Shown: piece after piece, positions 11,229-20,967 of the stretch
How the letters are laid out: each line of letters opens with the position of its first letter
Numbering within the stretch: position 1 is the first letter of the stretch
From: a bacterium
GTDB taxonomy: Bacteria > Desulfobacterota > Binatia > HRBIN30 > CADEER01
Direction of reading: 5' to 3'
NCBI GenBank assembly: GCA_019637795.1
Contig: JAHBUY010000008.1
Span: 1-64,000, forward strand
DNA: 64,000 nucleotides
Position numbers and translations under genes: made by a program
The notes under the pieces: model-generated
What the model saw: only the letters and a program-made list of their open reading frames with translations
Told to the model about the DNA's origin: nothing
Database searches by the model: none

Positions 11229-12542
11229 GTGGACGCCGCGGTCTTCGCCGCGCGTCGCCGGCGGCTGCTGGCGACGCTCGGCGACGGCGCCCTCGCCATC
11301 TTCCCGGCGGCGCCGGAGCGCACGCGGTCGAACGACGTCGAGTACCGCTACCGCCAGCAGAGCGATTTCCACTACCTCACCGGCTTCGGCGAGCCGGGGG
11401 CGGTGTGCGTCCTGCAGCCGGGGCACCCGGATCACGAGTACGTGCTGTTCGTGCGGCCGCGCGATCGCGAGCGCGAGACGTGGACCGGCCGCCGGGCGGG
11501 GGTCGAGGGGGCGATGATCGAGTACGGGGCCGACAAGGCGTACCCGATCGAGGAGCTCGAGCAGCACCTGCCGCGGTGGGTCGGCGAGCGCGATCGGCTG
11601 TTCTGCCCTCTCGACGGCGACGAGGCATTCGCGCAGCGCGCGCTGCGCTGGGTCGCCCACGGGCGCGCCGGCCGGCAGCGCAGCGGCAGCGGCGCGTTGG
11701 GGCTCCTCGACGCCGCCGAGCCGGTGCACGAGATGCGGCTGTTCAAGGGCCCGGAGGAGCTGGCGGCCATGCGGCGCGCGGCGGCGATCTCCGCCGAGGC
11801 GCACGTCGCGGCGATGCGCGCGGCGCGGCCGGGCGGCTGGGAGTACGAGATCGAGGCGCTGATCGAGTACGACTTCCGCCGCCGCGGCGCGGCCGGGCCC
11901 GCCTATCCCTCGATCGTCGCCAGCGGCGCCAACGCGACGATTCTCCACTACACGACCAACGACCGGCAGCTCGCCGCCGACGAGCTGTTGCTGATCGACG
12001 CCGGCGCCGAGTACGACTTCTACTGCGCCGACATCACGCGCACCTTCCCGACCGGGCCCCGCTTCGCCGGCCGCCAGCGCGACGTCTACGCGCTGGTCCT
12101 CGCCGCGCAGCGGGCGGCGATCGCCGCCGTGCGACCCGGTGCGCGCTTCGACGAGCCGCATCGCGAGGCGGTGCGGGTGCTGGTGGAGGGGATGCTGTCA
12201 CTCGGCATCCTCGCCGGCAGCGCCGACGAGATGATCGAGAAGGAGCGCTACAAGCCGCTCTACATGCACCGCACCAGCCACTGGCTGGGAATGGACGTGC
12301 ACGACGTCGGCCTCTACAAGCGCGGCGACGGCGCCCGCGTCCTCGAGCCCGGCATGGTGCTGACCGTCGAACCGGGGCTGTACATCGCCGACTTTCTCGA
12401 GGACGTGGCGCCGGAGTGGCACGGCATCGGCGTCCGCATCGAGGACGACGTCCTGGTGACGCCCGACGGCTGCGAGGTGCTGACCGCGGCGGTGCCGAAG
12501 GGGATCGCCGAGATCGAGGAGCTGCGGGCCGCCGGCACGTGA
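11229..12542 (+). CDS. pepP: M24B aminopeptidase P family protein
   Basis: A 437-residue Xaa-Pro aminopeptidase. The N-terminal domain (FAARRRRLLATLGDGALAIF, YRYRQQSDFHYLTGF) is characteristic of PepP. All five metal ligands of the pita-bread fold can be placed: Asp in LLIDAGAEYDFYCADITR (two Asp), His in HRTSHWLGMDVHD, Glu in VLTVEPGLY and Glu in GVRIEDDVLVT. It removes N-terminal residues before proline using two Mn or similar ions. The GTG start at 11229 follows the slipin stop by two bases and gives the usual N-terminus. Confidence 0.92.
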   Translation: MDAAVFAARRRRLLATLGDGALAIFPAAPERTRSNDVEYRYRQQSDFHYLTGFGEPGAVCVLQPGHPDHEYVLFVRPRDRERETWTGRRAGVEGAMIEYGADKAYPIEELEQHLPRWVGERDRLFCPLDGDEAFAQRALRWVAHGRAGRQRSGSGALGLLDAAEPVHEMRLFKGPEELAAMRRAAAISAEAHVAAMRAARPGGWEYEIEALIEYDFRRRGAAGPAYPSIVASGANATILHYTTNDRQLAADELLLIDAGAEYDFYCADITRTFPTGPRFAGRQRDVYALVLAAQRAAIAAVRPGARFDEPHREAVRVLVEGMLSLGILAGSADEMIEKERYKPLYMHRTSHWLGMDVHDVGLYKRGDGARVLEPGMVLTVEPGLYIADFLEDVAPEWHGIGVRIEDDVLVTPDGCEVLTAAVPKGIAEIEELRAAGT

Positions 12543-12613
12543 GCGCGGGCGCGGCGGCGCTTCGGAGCCGGCGGCGTGAACCGCTCGCCGCGTGCGTAGC
12601 GGCGGTCCCGTGC

Positions 12614-13822
12614 TCAGCAGATCGCCTCGGCTTCCTTGAGCGCGGCGATCTCCTCCCAGTCGTAGCCGAGCTCGAGCAGCGTCGTCTCGGTGTCGGCGCC
12701 CAGCTCGCGCGCCGCGTGGCGGACCGGCGGCGCTTCGTTGTTGAACTGCACCGGGCTGGCGGTGACGCGGAAGCGGCCCTGCGTCGGGTGATCGAACTCC
12801 TGGACGTAGCCGTTGGCGATCACCTGCGGGTCGGTGGGGATCTCGGCCGGCGACTGCAACGGCGCCCAGATGCACTCCGAGGCGTTGAGGCGTTCGGCCC
12901 ACTCGTGACGCGGCCGGGTGGCGAAGAGCGCGCTCAGCTCGGCGACCAGCGCGGCGGCTTCGGCGCGGCGCTGTTCAGCGGTGTCGAAGCGCGGATCGGC
13001 GAGCAGCGCCTCGCAGCCGAGGGCGCTGGCGGCGAGCGGCCAGAAGCGTTCGCTCTGCAGCATCATGAGCACGACGCCCTTGCCGTCCGCCGCGAAGTAG
13101 GTGTGGACGAGGGGGTTGGGCGCGCTCATGGTGCCGCTCGGCGGCAGCTCGAAGCCGTAGGTCATGGCGGCGACGATGTCCGGCGCCATGATCCACGCCG
13201 CATTGCCGAGCAGCGAGACGTCCACCTCGAGGCCCTCGCCGGTCCGCTCGCGGTGGTAGAGCGCGCCGGCGATGCCGCCGGCGAGGAACATGCCGCCGGT
13301 GAAGTCGCCGAACGCCGGCCGTTGCTGAACCAGCGGCTGGCCGGGCGTCGTCAGACGGTCGGCGACGCCGCCGCGGGCCCAGAACGAGCAGCCGTCGTAG
13401 CCGCCGCGGTTGGCGTCCGGTCCGCGCTGTCCCTGGCCGTGGCCCTTGGCGTAGATGAGGCGCGGGTTGACGGCCCGGAGGTCCTCGTAGGTGATGCGCA
13501 GCCGCTGTCGCGCCTCGGGCAGGAAGTTGGTCAGAAAGATGTCGGCGTTCTGCACCAGGCGGTCGAGCACGGCCCGGCCCGCGGGGCGGTTGAGATCGAG
13601 GCCGACGCTGCGCTTGTTGCGGCTCAGGTGCTCGACGAAGAAGTTGACGCCGCGAGCGCCGGGCACCAGGCCGGAGGTCACCAGGCCGCGCATCGGGTCG
13701 CCGCGCACCGGGTGCTCGATCTTGATGATCTCGGCGCCCCAGTCGCTGAGCACGGTGCCGGCCGAGGGCACGAAGCCCCAGTCGGCGACCTCGATGAGGC
13801 GGATGCCGTCCAGAATCTGCAT
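12614..13822 (-). CDS. CaiB/BaiF (class III) CoA-transferase
   Basis: A 402-residue member of the family III CoA-transferases, which move CoA between carboxylic acids through a mixed anhydride on an Asp. The N-terminal signature (IRLIEVADWGFVPSAGTVLS, KIEHPVRGDPMRG) and the active-site Asp in AFGDFTGGMFLAGGI are visible. It is clearly paralogous to the second transferase at 16226-17437: both share SDWGAE or ADWGAE, KIEHP or KVEHP, and the GHGQG segment. GAGG about five bases upstream supports the ATG. With the thiolase-like gene it suggests acyl-CoA catabolism; substrates are unknown. Confidence 0.88.
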   Translation of the reverse strand: MQILDGIRLIEVADWGFVPSAGTVLSDWGAEIIKIEHPVRGDPMRGLVTSGLVPGARGVNFFVEHLSRNKRSVGLDLNRPAGRAVLDRLVQNADIFLTNFLPEARQRLRITYEDLRAVNPRLIYAKGHGQGQRGPDANRGGYDGCSFWARGGVADRLTTPGQPLVQQRPAFGDFTGGMFLAGGIAGALYHRERTGEGLEVDVSLLGNAAWIMAPDIVAAMTYGFELPPSGTMSAPNPLVHTYFAADGKGVVLMMLQSERFWPLAASALGCEALLADPRFDTAEQRRAEAAALVAELSALFATRPRHEWAERLNASECIWAPLQSPAEIPTDPQVIANGYVQEFDHPTQGRFRVTASPVQFNNEAPPVRHAARELGADTETTLLELGYDWEEIAALKEAEAIC

Positions 13823-13891
13823 GGGACCTCGCGCGGTGCGGGCGTCAGTCGGCGGCGCGGTGGGGACCGCGCCGCCGCTCGACGCACACGA

Positions 13892-14524
13892 TCACTTGGG
13901 TTGCGGGACGACGCGGAGATACGGCTTCAGGGTCTTCCAGCCGCCGGGAAACTTGGCCTTCGCGTCGGCGTCGGAGAGCGATGGGACGATGATGACGTCC
14001 TGGCCGTGTTTCCAGTTCACCGGCGTCGCGACGCTGTGCTTGTCGGTGAGCTGCAGCGAGTCGATGACCCGCAGCAGCTCGTCGAAGTTCCGGCCGGTGC
14101 TCGCGGGGTAGGTGAGGATGAGGCGCACCTTCTTCTTCGGGTCGATGATGAACACCGAGCGCACCGTCAGGGTGTCGTTCGCGTTCGGATGGATCATGTC
14201 GTAGAGGTCCGACACTTTGCGGTCGGCGTCGGCGATGACCGGGAAGTTCAGCGCCTGGCCCTGCGTCTCCGCGATGTCGTTGGCCCACCTGGCGTGCGAG
14301 TCGGCGGGATCGACGCTGAGGCCGATGATCTTGACGTGGCGCCGGTCGAATTCCGGCTTGAGGCGCGCCGCTTCGCCGAGCTCGGTGGTGCACACGGGGG
14401 TGAAGTCCTTGGGGTGCGAGAAGAGCACCGCCCAGTCGTCGCCGATCCACTGGTGGAACGCGATCGGGCCCTGCGTGGTCTGCGCCGTGAAGTCCGGCGC
14501 GACGTCGCCCAAACGAATCGCCAT
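13892..14524 (-). CDS. 1-Cys peroxiredoxin (Prx6 type)
   Basis: A 210-residue peroxiredoxin that reduces peroxides through a single peroxidatic Cys. The active site reads HPKDFTPVCTTELG (P-x3-T-x2-C pattern, Cys about residue 45). Length and the C-terminal extension (DADAKAKFPGGWKTLKPYLR) match the Prx6/AhpC-like 1-Cys class, not the shorter 2-Cys BCP/Tsa classes. No resolving Cys is apparent. The Shine-Dalgarno AGGGAGG lies six bases before the ATG. It sits inside the acyl-CoA island, where it might protect against peroxide from acyl-CoA oxidation, which is inference. Confidence 0.92.
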   Translation of the reverse strand: MAIRLGDVAPDFTAQTTQGPIAFHQWIGDDWAVLFSHPKDFTPVCTTELGEAARLKPEFDRRHVKIIGLSVDPADSHARWANDIAETQGQALNFPVIADADRKVSDLYDMIHPNANDTLTVRSVFIIDPKKKVRLILTYPASTGRNFDELLRVIDSLQLTDKHSVATPVNWKHGQDVIIVPSLSDADAKAKFPGGWKTLKPYLRVVPQPK

Positions 14525-14634
14525 GCGATCCTCCCTTCTGTCACGGTGCGGTTGAGCGGGTAGATCACTCCCCCGGCGGCGGGTTGTCAACCGGCGACGC
14601 GCTGCGCGCGGCGTCCGACCGCGCCCGGCCCGGT

Positions 14635-16128
14635 CTAGGGTTCGAAGACGTTGGTGTGCGTCGGGGAATGGTGCCGCACCTGACCGCGGACGCCGATGAG
14701 CTCCTCGCGCTCGATGCGGGCGAGGACGTCGGCATCGGTGAGGTTGGCCCAGCAGCGGCGGCCGTCGGCGAGGCGGGCGACGATGATGCCGAGCGCCGGG
14801 TTGCCGTCGCGGTCGTGGGTGACGGTGTACGTCTCGACCGTCGCCGGGCCGTCCGCGGCGAGCGCCAGCTCGGGATGCGGCTCGGCGTCGACGCGGCGTT
14901 GATAGCTGGCCGGATCGATGCGTTCGAAGGCGTGCGACGGCGGACTGCTCTGGTAGATGCCGACCGCGTGCTTGGTGAGGTACCAGCCGACGCCGGTGAC
15001 CAGGCCGCGGCGGCCGGGCGCGCCGCGCAGGCGGTCGACCATCGTGGCGACGGAGTGGGTGACGTAGTTGTTGCCGGGGCCACCGTGGTAGGGCAGGGCG
15101 CCGGTGACCGTCAACGGCCGCGGGTCGTCGAGGCCGATGCCCAGCATGTCGGCCGCGATCTGCACCGCGCAGGGGAAACAACTGTAGAGATCGAACAGGT
15201 CGATCTGGTCGATCGACAGCCGCGCCTGCGCCAGCGCCTGCGCGCCGGCGGTGCGGATCGCCGGCGAGCTCCAGAAGTTGACCCGGTCGCTGATGTACCA
15301 GTGGTCGGTCGCGTCGCCGCAGCCGACGACGTACACCCAGCGCTCCTCCGGGACGCCGAGCTCGCGCGCCGTCTCGGTGTCCGTGAGCAGCAGCGCCGCC
15401 GCCTGGTCGACGGCGATGATCGCGTTCATGTACTTCGGGTAGGGCCAGGCGATGATGCGGTTGGCGTCGGTGACGGTGGTGATTTCCGCCGCGCTCTTGC
15501 CGTCGCGGAACCAGGCGTTGGGATTGTCCTTGGCGACTGCCGCGAGGCGGGCGCAGAGGCTGCCGAGATGGTCGCGATGGCGGGCGATGCTCCAGCCGCG
15601 GTGGGCGCGCAGGGCATTCTCGAACAGCGGGTAGACCGAGGTCGGCATCATCGCGTGGTGCTGCTGCTCGGCCTCGTTGTTGCCCCAGCGCGATTCGCCC
15701 ACGGTCGCCGGGCTGCCCTCGGCCGCCCAGGCGAGCTTGACGCCGGCCTTGCGCGCCATCTGCAGGCCGCCCACCGCCTCGGCGCCGGCGATGAGCGCCA
15801 GGCGCACCTCGCCGCGGGCGATGCGCGCCGCCGTTTCGTTCACCCGCCACTGCGGCGAGTTGCCGCCGATGGCCGTGTACCAGCGCTGGCGCGGGGCGAG
15901 GTCGAGGCGTTCGGCCAGGAATCCGGCCGGGTCGGCGTAGGCGCGGGAGATGATGTTGATCACCGTCAGCTCGTCGACCTCGCGCAGGCGGTCGCCGATG
16001 CCGGCGTCGGCGGCGGCGCGCCGCGCCACCTCCTCCATCATGGCGAGCGGTTCCATCACCTGCGCCGGCTCGCTGACGCGGTTGGTGAGCTGTCCGACTC
16101 CGATGACGATCGGCTGGCGTGCGGTCAT
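14635..16128 (-). CDS. thiolase-like protein (TLP1/SCP2 type) with C-terminal add-on domain
   Basis: A 497-residue member of the acetyl-CoA acetyltransferase-like group. N-terminal IVIGVGQLTNR, AIGGNSPQWRVNETA and the C-terminal GALPYHGGPGNN segment match thiolase-like proteins in which the usual nucleophilic Cys site (VCASG) is replaced by GGNSPQ and the GHP motif by GGPGN. The last roughly 85 residues (GNPALGIIVARLADGRRCWA) fit the TLP1 additional C-terminal domain. It may therefore not be a normal Claisen thiolase. The start is set at the ATG before IVIGVGQ; an in-frame ATG 17 codons upstream is less likely. Lies between two CoA-transferase genes on the same strand. Confidence 0.8.
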   Translation of the reverse strand: MTARQPIVIGVGQLTNRVSEPAQVMEPLAMMEEVARRAAADAGIGDRLREVDELTVINIISRAYADPAGFLAERLDLAPRQRWYTAIGGNSPQWRVNETAARIARGEVRLALIAGAEAVGGLQMARKAGVKLAWAAEGSPATVGESRWGNNEAEQQHHAMMPTSVYPLFENALRAHRGWSIARHRDHLGSLCARLAAVAKDNPNAWFRDGKSAAEITTVTDANRIIAWPYPKYMNAIIAVDQAAALLLTDTETARELGVPEERWVYVVGCGDATDHWYISDRVNFWSSPAIRTAGAQALAQARLSIDQIDLFDLYSCFPCAVQIAADMLGIGLDDPRPLTVTGALPYHGGPGNNYVTHSVATMVDRLRGAPGRRGLVTGVGWYLTKHAVGIYQSSPPSHAFERIDPASYQRRVDAEPHPELALAADGPATVETYTVTHDRDGNPALGIIVARLADGRRCWANLTDADVLARIEREELIGVRGQVRHHSPTHTNVFEP

Positions 16129-16225
16129 CCGGCTCTGAAACCACAGATCCCGGGCGATCGCTACAGACGTCCCGCCCACGGCGCGTCTCGGCCGCGGACG
16201 CTCGAGCGCCGCGCCCCCGGCGGCG

Positions 16226-17437
16226 TCAGGAGATGGCGCCGGCTTCCTTGAAGCGCGCGATGTCCTCCCAGCTCAGGCCCAGCTCGAGCAGCAGCTCCTC
16301 GGTGTGCTGGCCGAGGTCCGGGGCGCGGCTGACGGTGGGCGGGGCCTCGTCGAACTGGAGCGGATTGGCGACCAGCGGGAACGTCGAGCCGTCGGCGTGC
16401 TCGACCGACAGCAGATAGCCGTTGGCGGCGGTCTGCGGGTCCGCCGGGATCTCGCTCGCCTTCTGCATCGCCGCCCAGACACCCTCGGCGTCGGCGAGGG
16501 CGGCGCGCCATTCCTCGAGCGTGCGCTGGGCGAAGATCGCATCCAGCCGGCTGACGCACTCGCTGCGGTTCATGAAGCGCGACATGCCGTCCTTGAACCG
16601 CTCGTCCTCGATCAGCTCGGGGTGGCCGATGCGGCGACACAGGTCGGGCCAGAAGCGGTCGGGTTGGAGCATGTTGAGGAAGAGCCAGCGGCCGTCCTTG
16701 GTGCGGTAGCTGTTGACGATCGGATTCGGCGCGTCGGCGCGGCCGAACTGCGGCACGGCGCTGGTCGAAAGCGCGCCCGCGATGATGTCCGGCGCCAGCA
16801 GCCACATCGCGGTGCCGAGCAGGGAGAGGTCGACCACCGATCCCTCCCCGCTCCGCTCGCGGCGAAACAGCGCGGCGGCGATCCCGCCGGCCAGCGCGAG
16901 CCCACCGGTGGAGTCGCCGAACGCCGCCCGCTGCATCACCGGCGCGTCCGCCGCGGCGGGCGTCAGGGCGTCGCAGATGCCGCCGCGGCACCAGAACGAG
17001 GCGGCATCATAGCCGCCGCGTTCGGCATCCGGTCCGCGCACCCCCTGGCCGTGGCCGCGGGCGTAGATGATCCGCGGGTTCACGGCACGGATGTCGTCGG
17101 CGTCGATCCTCAGCTTCCGGCGCGCCGCCGGGAGGAAGCTGGTGAGGAAGACGTCGGCCGTTGCCACCAGCTTGTCGAGCAGCTCGCGGCCCTGCGGGTT
17201 GGCGAGGTCGATCCCGATGCCGCGCTTGCCGCGGTTCGGCTGCTCGACCATGAAATTGACCTTTCCAGCCCCCGGTATCAGGCCGGACGAGATCAGACCC
17301 CGCATCGGATCGCCGGTCTCGGGATGTTCGACCTTCACGACCTCGGCACCCCAGTCCGCCAGCACGGCGCCGGCGGCGGGCACGAACCACCATTGGGCAA
17401 CCTCGATGACCCGTATCCCCTCGAGCACGCGCTGCAT
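16226..17437 (-). CDS. second CaiB/BaiF CoA-transferase
   Basis: A 403-residue paralogue of the transferase at 12614-13822, with EVAQWWFVPAAGAVLADWG at the N-terminus, KVEHPETGDPMRGL, YARGHGQGVRGPDAERGGYD, and the catalytic Asp in AAFGDSTGGLALAGGI. The two paralogues share their C-terminal endings (LELGLSWEDIARFKEA versus LELGYDWEEIAALKEA), which points to a duplication. GGGGAGG about six bases before the ATG fixes the start. The two may form a heteromer or act on different acids; the intervening thiolase-like gene suggests one pathway. Confidence 0.88.
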   Translation of the reverse strand: MQRVLEGIRVIEVAQWWFVPAAGAVLADWGAEVVKVEHPETGDPMRGLISSGLIPGAGKVNFMVEQPNRGKRGIGIDLANPQGRELLDKLVATADVFLTSFLPAARRKLRIDADDIRAVNPRIIYARGHGQGVRGPDAERGGYDAASFWCRGGICDALTPAAADAPVMQRAAFGDSTGGLALAGGIAAALFRRERSGEGSVVDLSLLGTAMWLLAPDIIAGALSTSAVPQFGRADAPNPIVNSYRTKDGRWLFLNMLQPDRFWPDLCRRIGHPELIEDERFKDGMSRFMNRSECVSRLDAIFAQRTLEEWRAALADAEGVWAAMQKASEIPADPQTAANGYLLSVEHADGSTFPLVANPLQFDEAPPTVSRAPDLGQHTEELLLELGLSWEDIARFKEAGAIS

Positions 17438-17725
17438 CGAATCCTCCCCGGCTGCGCCGCGCTCGTAGCATGGCACCACCGCAGCCTGCCAACCGGGACC
17501 GGAAAGAGAGTCGAAATCCTATCCGCATCGCGTGCCCAAACTACTGGAGTGGTTACGCTTTTGACTGGAGGCACGAATGCGAGGCAAGGCGCGTCGGCGA
17601 CCGGCCCCGGTGCGACTCGTAATTTTTTTCGCTTCCCACGGTCGTGGCCTCGAATCAATTGTGGACCTCGACTGTCTATGATAAGTGAACAGTTGTTCAA
17701 GCCTGGAGGTCAAGGAAGGCGACTT

Positions 17726-18136
17726 ATGAGCAAGCGAGCAGCAGCAGTCGGTGGGCGTGGCGTGCCGCAGATGTGGTCGGGTGTGTCGGACGACGTGCTC
17801 GTTCCCGAGACGGCGCTTCCGTCCCAGTTCGCCGATATCTGGTATCGCTCGCGGGCGATTTCGCCCGAGCGAGCCCTGGCGTTGGCCGTGTTGTGGGAGG
17901 CGGTGTTCGATCTGCAGAAGTTCCGCTTCGCCACTCGGCGCCGCCAGCAGCGCCTGTACTGGGAAGCCTATGATTGGGTGGCGTCGAACGAGCGCGGATG
18001 GCCGTATTCGTTCGTGAACCTCTGTGAGTTGCTGGGCATGGTACCGGATGCCGTGCGCCAGCAGCTTCTGGGGGCGATGGCGCCAGCGCCGAGCGACGAG
18101 TTCCCGATGCCGGAGGAGATCGTCGAAGCGGCGTGA
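17726..18136 (+). CDS. small conserved protein of unknown function (WPYSFVNLCELLG motif)
   Basis: A 136-residue soluble, mostly helical protein. The core has an amphipathic helix (AVLWEAVFDLQKFRF), a basic/aromatic stretch (RRRQQRLYWEAYDWV) and the motif WPYSFVNLCELLGMVPDAVR. I recall similar small proteins with a W-P-F-S-F-x-N-x-C-E-x-L-G core in other deltaproteobacteria, but no function is known to me. AAGGAAGG about six bases before the ATG supports the start. It is monocistronic, with a long leader of lower GC than its surroundings and an excellent terminator, suggesting strong independent expression. The terminal LG-x-x-P-x-x-R segment could be an HTH-like helix pair. Confidence 0.65.
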   Translation: MSKRAAAVGGRGVPQMWSGVSDDVLVPETALPSQFADIWYRSRAISPERALALAVLWEAVFDLQKFRFATRRRQQRLYWEAYDWVASNERGWPYSFVNLCELLGMVPDAVRQQLLGAMAPAPSDEFPMPEEIVEAA

Positions 18137-18144
18137 ACGATGCG

Positions 18145-18162
18145 GCGGGGCTTCGGCCCCGC
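18145..18162 (+). other. UUCG-type hairpin before the terminator
   Basis: A perfect 7-bp stem (18145-18151 with 18156-18162) closed by a TTCG tetraloop lies between the stop of the small conserved gene and its terminator. UUCG loops are very stable in RNA; it may protect the transcript 3' end. Confidence 0.5.
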
Positions 18163-18175
18163 TCCTCCGCGGTCG

Positions 18176-18203
18176 AAGGCGGGGCCCCGTGCCCCGCCTT
18201 TTT
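18176..18203 (+). terminator. intrinsic terminator after the small conserved gene
   Basis: A perfect 10-bp stem (18176-18185 with 18191-18200), five-base loop, and a run of five T at 18199-18203. This is the clearest Rho-independent terminator in the window. It ends the transcript of the gene at 17726-18136 and lies before the convergent lpd gene. Confidence 0.85.
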
Positions 18204-18250
18204 CCGTTTCTGGGAGCGCGCCCGACAGGCGGGCCCACGCTCCTGGAGCG

Positions 18251-19648
18251 TCAGATGTTCAGTGGCCGGCCGTCGACCGCCAGCGCCGCTTCCTTGAGCG
18301 CCTCGGCGAGTGTCGGGTGGGCGTGCACGGTGCGGCCGATGTCCTCGGCGCTGGCCGAGAACTCGATCGCCAGCGCCGCTTCGGCGATGACGTCGGAGGC
18401 ATGCGGCCCGAGGATGTGGATGCCGAGCACGCGATCGGTCGCAGCGTCGGCGATCACCTTCACGGCGCCGTCGGTCTCCCCCATGCAGCGGGCGCGGCCG
18501 TTCGCGACGTATGGGAACGAGCCGGTCTTCACCGTCAGTTGACGCTGCGCGGCGTCCTCTTCGCTGAGGCCGACGCTGGCCAGCTCGGGTGCCGTGTAGA
18601 CGACGTTCGGGATGGCATCGTAGTTCACGTGGCCAGCGAGCCCGGCCATCGTTTCGACCGCGGCGACGCCTTCGTCTTCGGCCTTGTGCGCCAGCATCGG
18701 TCCGGGGATGACATCGCCGATCGCATAGATGCCGGGGACGCTGGTGGCGAAGTTGGCGTCGACCGGAATGCGGCCGCGCTCGTCGAGCCCGATGCCGACG
18801 TCCGCCAGCCCGAGGCCCTCGGTGTACGGCCGGCGGCCGACCGCCACCAGCAGGACGTCGGCGCGTTCCTCGCTGCTGCCGTTGGCGCCGGTGAGCTGGG
18901 CGCGGACACCGTCGGCATCCGCCACCGCCTGCTGCAGCGTGGTGCTGAGCCGGAACTTGAGTCCCTGTTTCTCGAGCGACCGTTGGAGCAGACCCGCCAT
19001 CTGCCTGTCGGCGCCGGGGACCAGGCGGTCGAGGAGCTCCACCACGACCACCTCGGCGCCGAGGCGCGACCACACCGAGCCGAGCTCGAGGCCGATGGCG
19101 CCGCCGCCGATCACCAGCAGGCGCTTCGGGATCTCGCGCAGCGACAGCGCCTCGGTCGAGGAGATGATGCGGGTGCCGTCGAACGGCGCGGCGCGCAGCT
19201 CCACGGGGGCACTGCCGGTGGCGATGAGGATCCTGCCGGCGGCGAGCGTCTGCGGATCGTCGCCGCTGATCTCGACCCGCAGTCCCGGCGCGATCCGTCC
19301 GGTGCCGGTGATGCTGGCGATCTTGTGCTTGCGGAACAGTCCGGCGACGCCCTTGGTCAGCGCCTTGACCACGGTCTGCTTGCGCTGCTGCATGCGCGCC
19401 AGGTCCAGTGAGAGCGCGCCGATCTGGATGCCGTGCGCCGCGAGGTCGTGCGTCGCCTGGTGGTAGCGCTCGCTCGAATCGAGCAGCGCCTTGCTGGGAA
19501 TGCAGCCGATGTTGAGGCAGGTGCCGCCGAGGCTGCTGTCCTTCTCGACGCAGGCGACGCGCATCCCGAGTTGCGCGGCGCGGATGGCGGCGATGTAGCC
19601 GCCCGGTCCGGAGCCGATGACGACGAGATCGTAGGAGGTGTCGGACAT
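18251..19648 (-). CDS. lpd: dihydrolipoyl dehydrogenase (E3)
   Basis: The FAD flavoprotein that reoxidises dihydrolipoyl groups with NAD. In its 465 residues: the FAD-binding GSGPGGYIAAIRAAQLG, the redox disulfide GGTCLNIGCIPSKALL (about residues 41-56), the NAD-binding GGGAIGLELGSVW, the second FAD motif (GIYAIGDVIPG) and the C-terminal dimer-interface catalytic HAHPTLAEAL. It is the last gene of the odhA-odhB-lpd operon, 41 bases after odhB, so it most likely serves the 2-oxoglutarate dehydrogenase complex and perhaps others. Confidence 0.97.
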   Translation of the reverse strand: MSDTSYDLVVIGSGPGGYIAAIRAAQLGMRVACVEKDSSLGGTCLNIGCIPSKALLDSSERYHQATHDLAAHGIQIGALSLDLARMQQRKQTVVKALTKGVAGLFRKHKIASITGTGRIAPGLRVEISGDDPQTLAAGRILIATGSAPVELRAAPFDGTRIISSTEALSLREIPKRLLVIGGGAIGLELGSVWSRLGAEVVVVELLDRLVPGADRQMAGLLQRSLEKQGLKFRLSTTLQQAVADADGVRAQLTGANGSSEERADVLLVAVGRRPYTEGLGLADVGIGLDERGRIPVDANFATSVPGIYAIGDVIPGPMLAHKAEDEGVAAVETMAGLAGHVNYDAIPNVVYTAPELASVGLSEEDAAQRQLTVKTGSFPYVANGRARCMGETDGAVKVIADAATDRVLGIHILGPHASDVIAEAALAIEFSASAEDIGRTVHAHPTLAEALKEAALAVDGRPLNI

Positions 19649-19689
19649 GGTCTGGTTCCCAGGCGCGCCGGCGTGCGGCGCGCCGCCGG

Positions 19690-20956
<1,267 letters not shown>

Positions 20957-20967
<11 letters not shown>

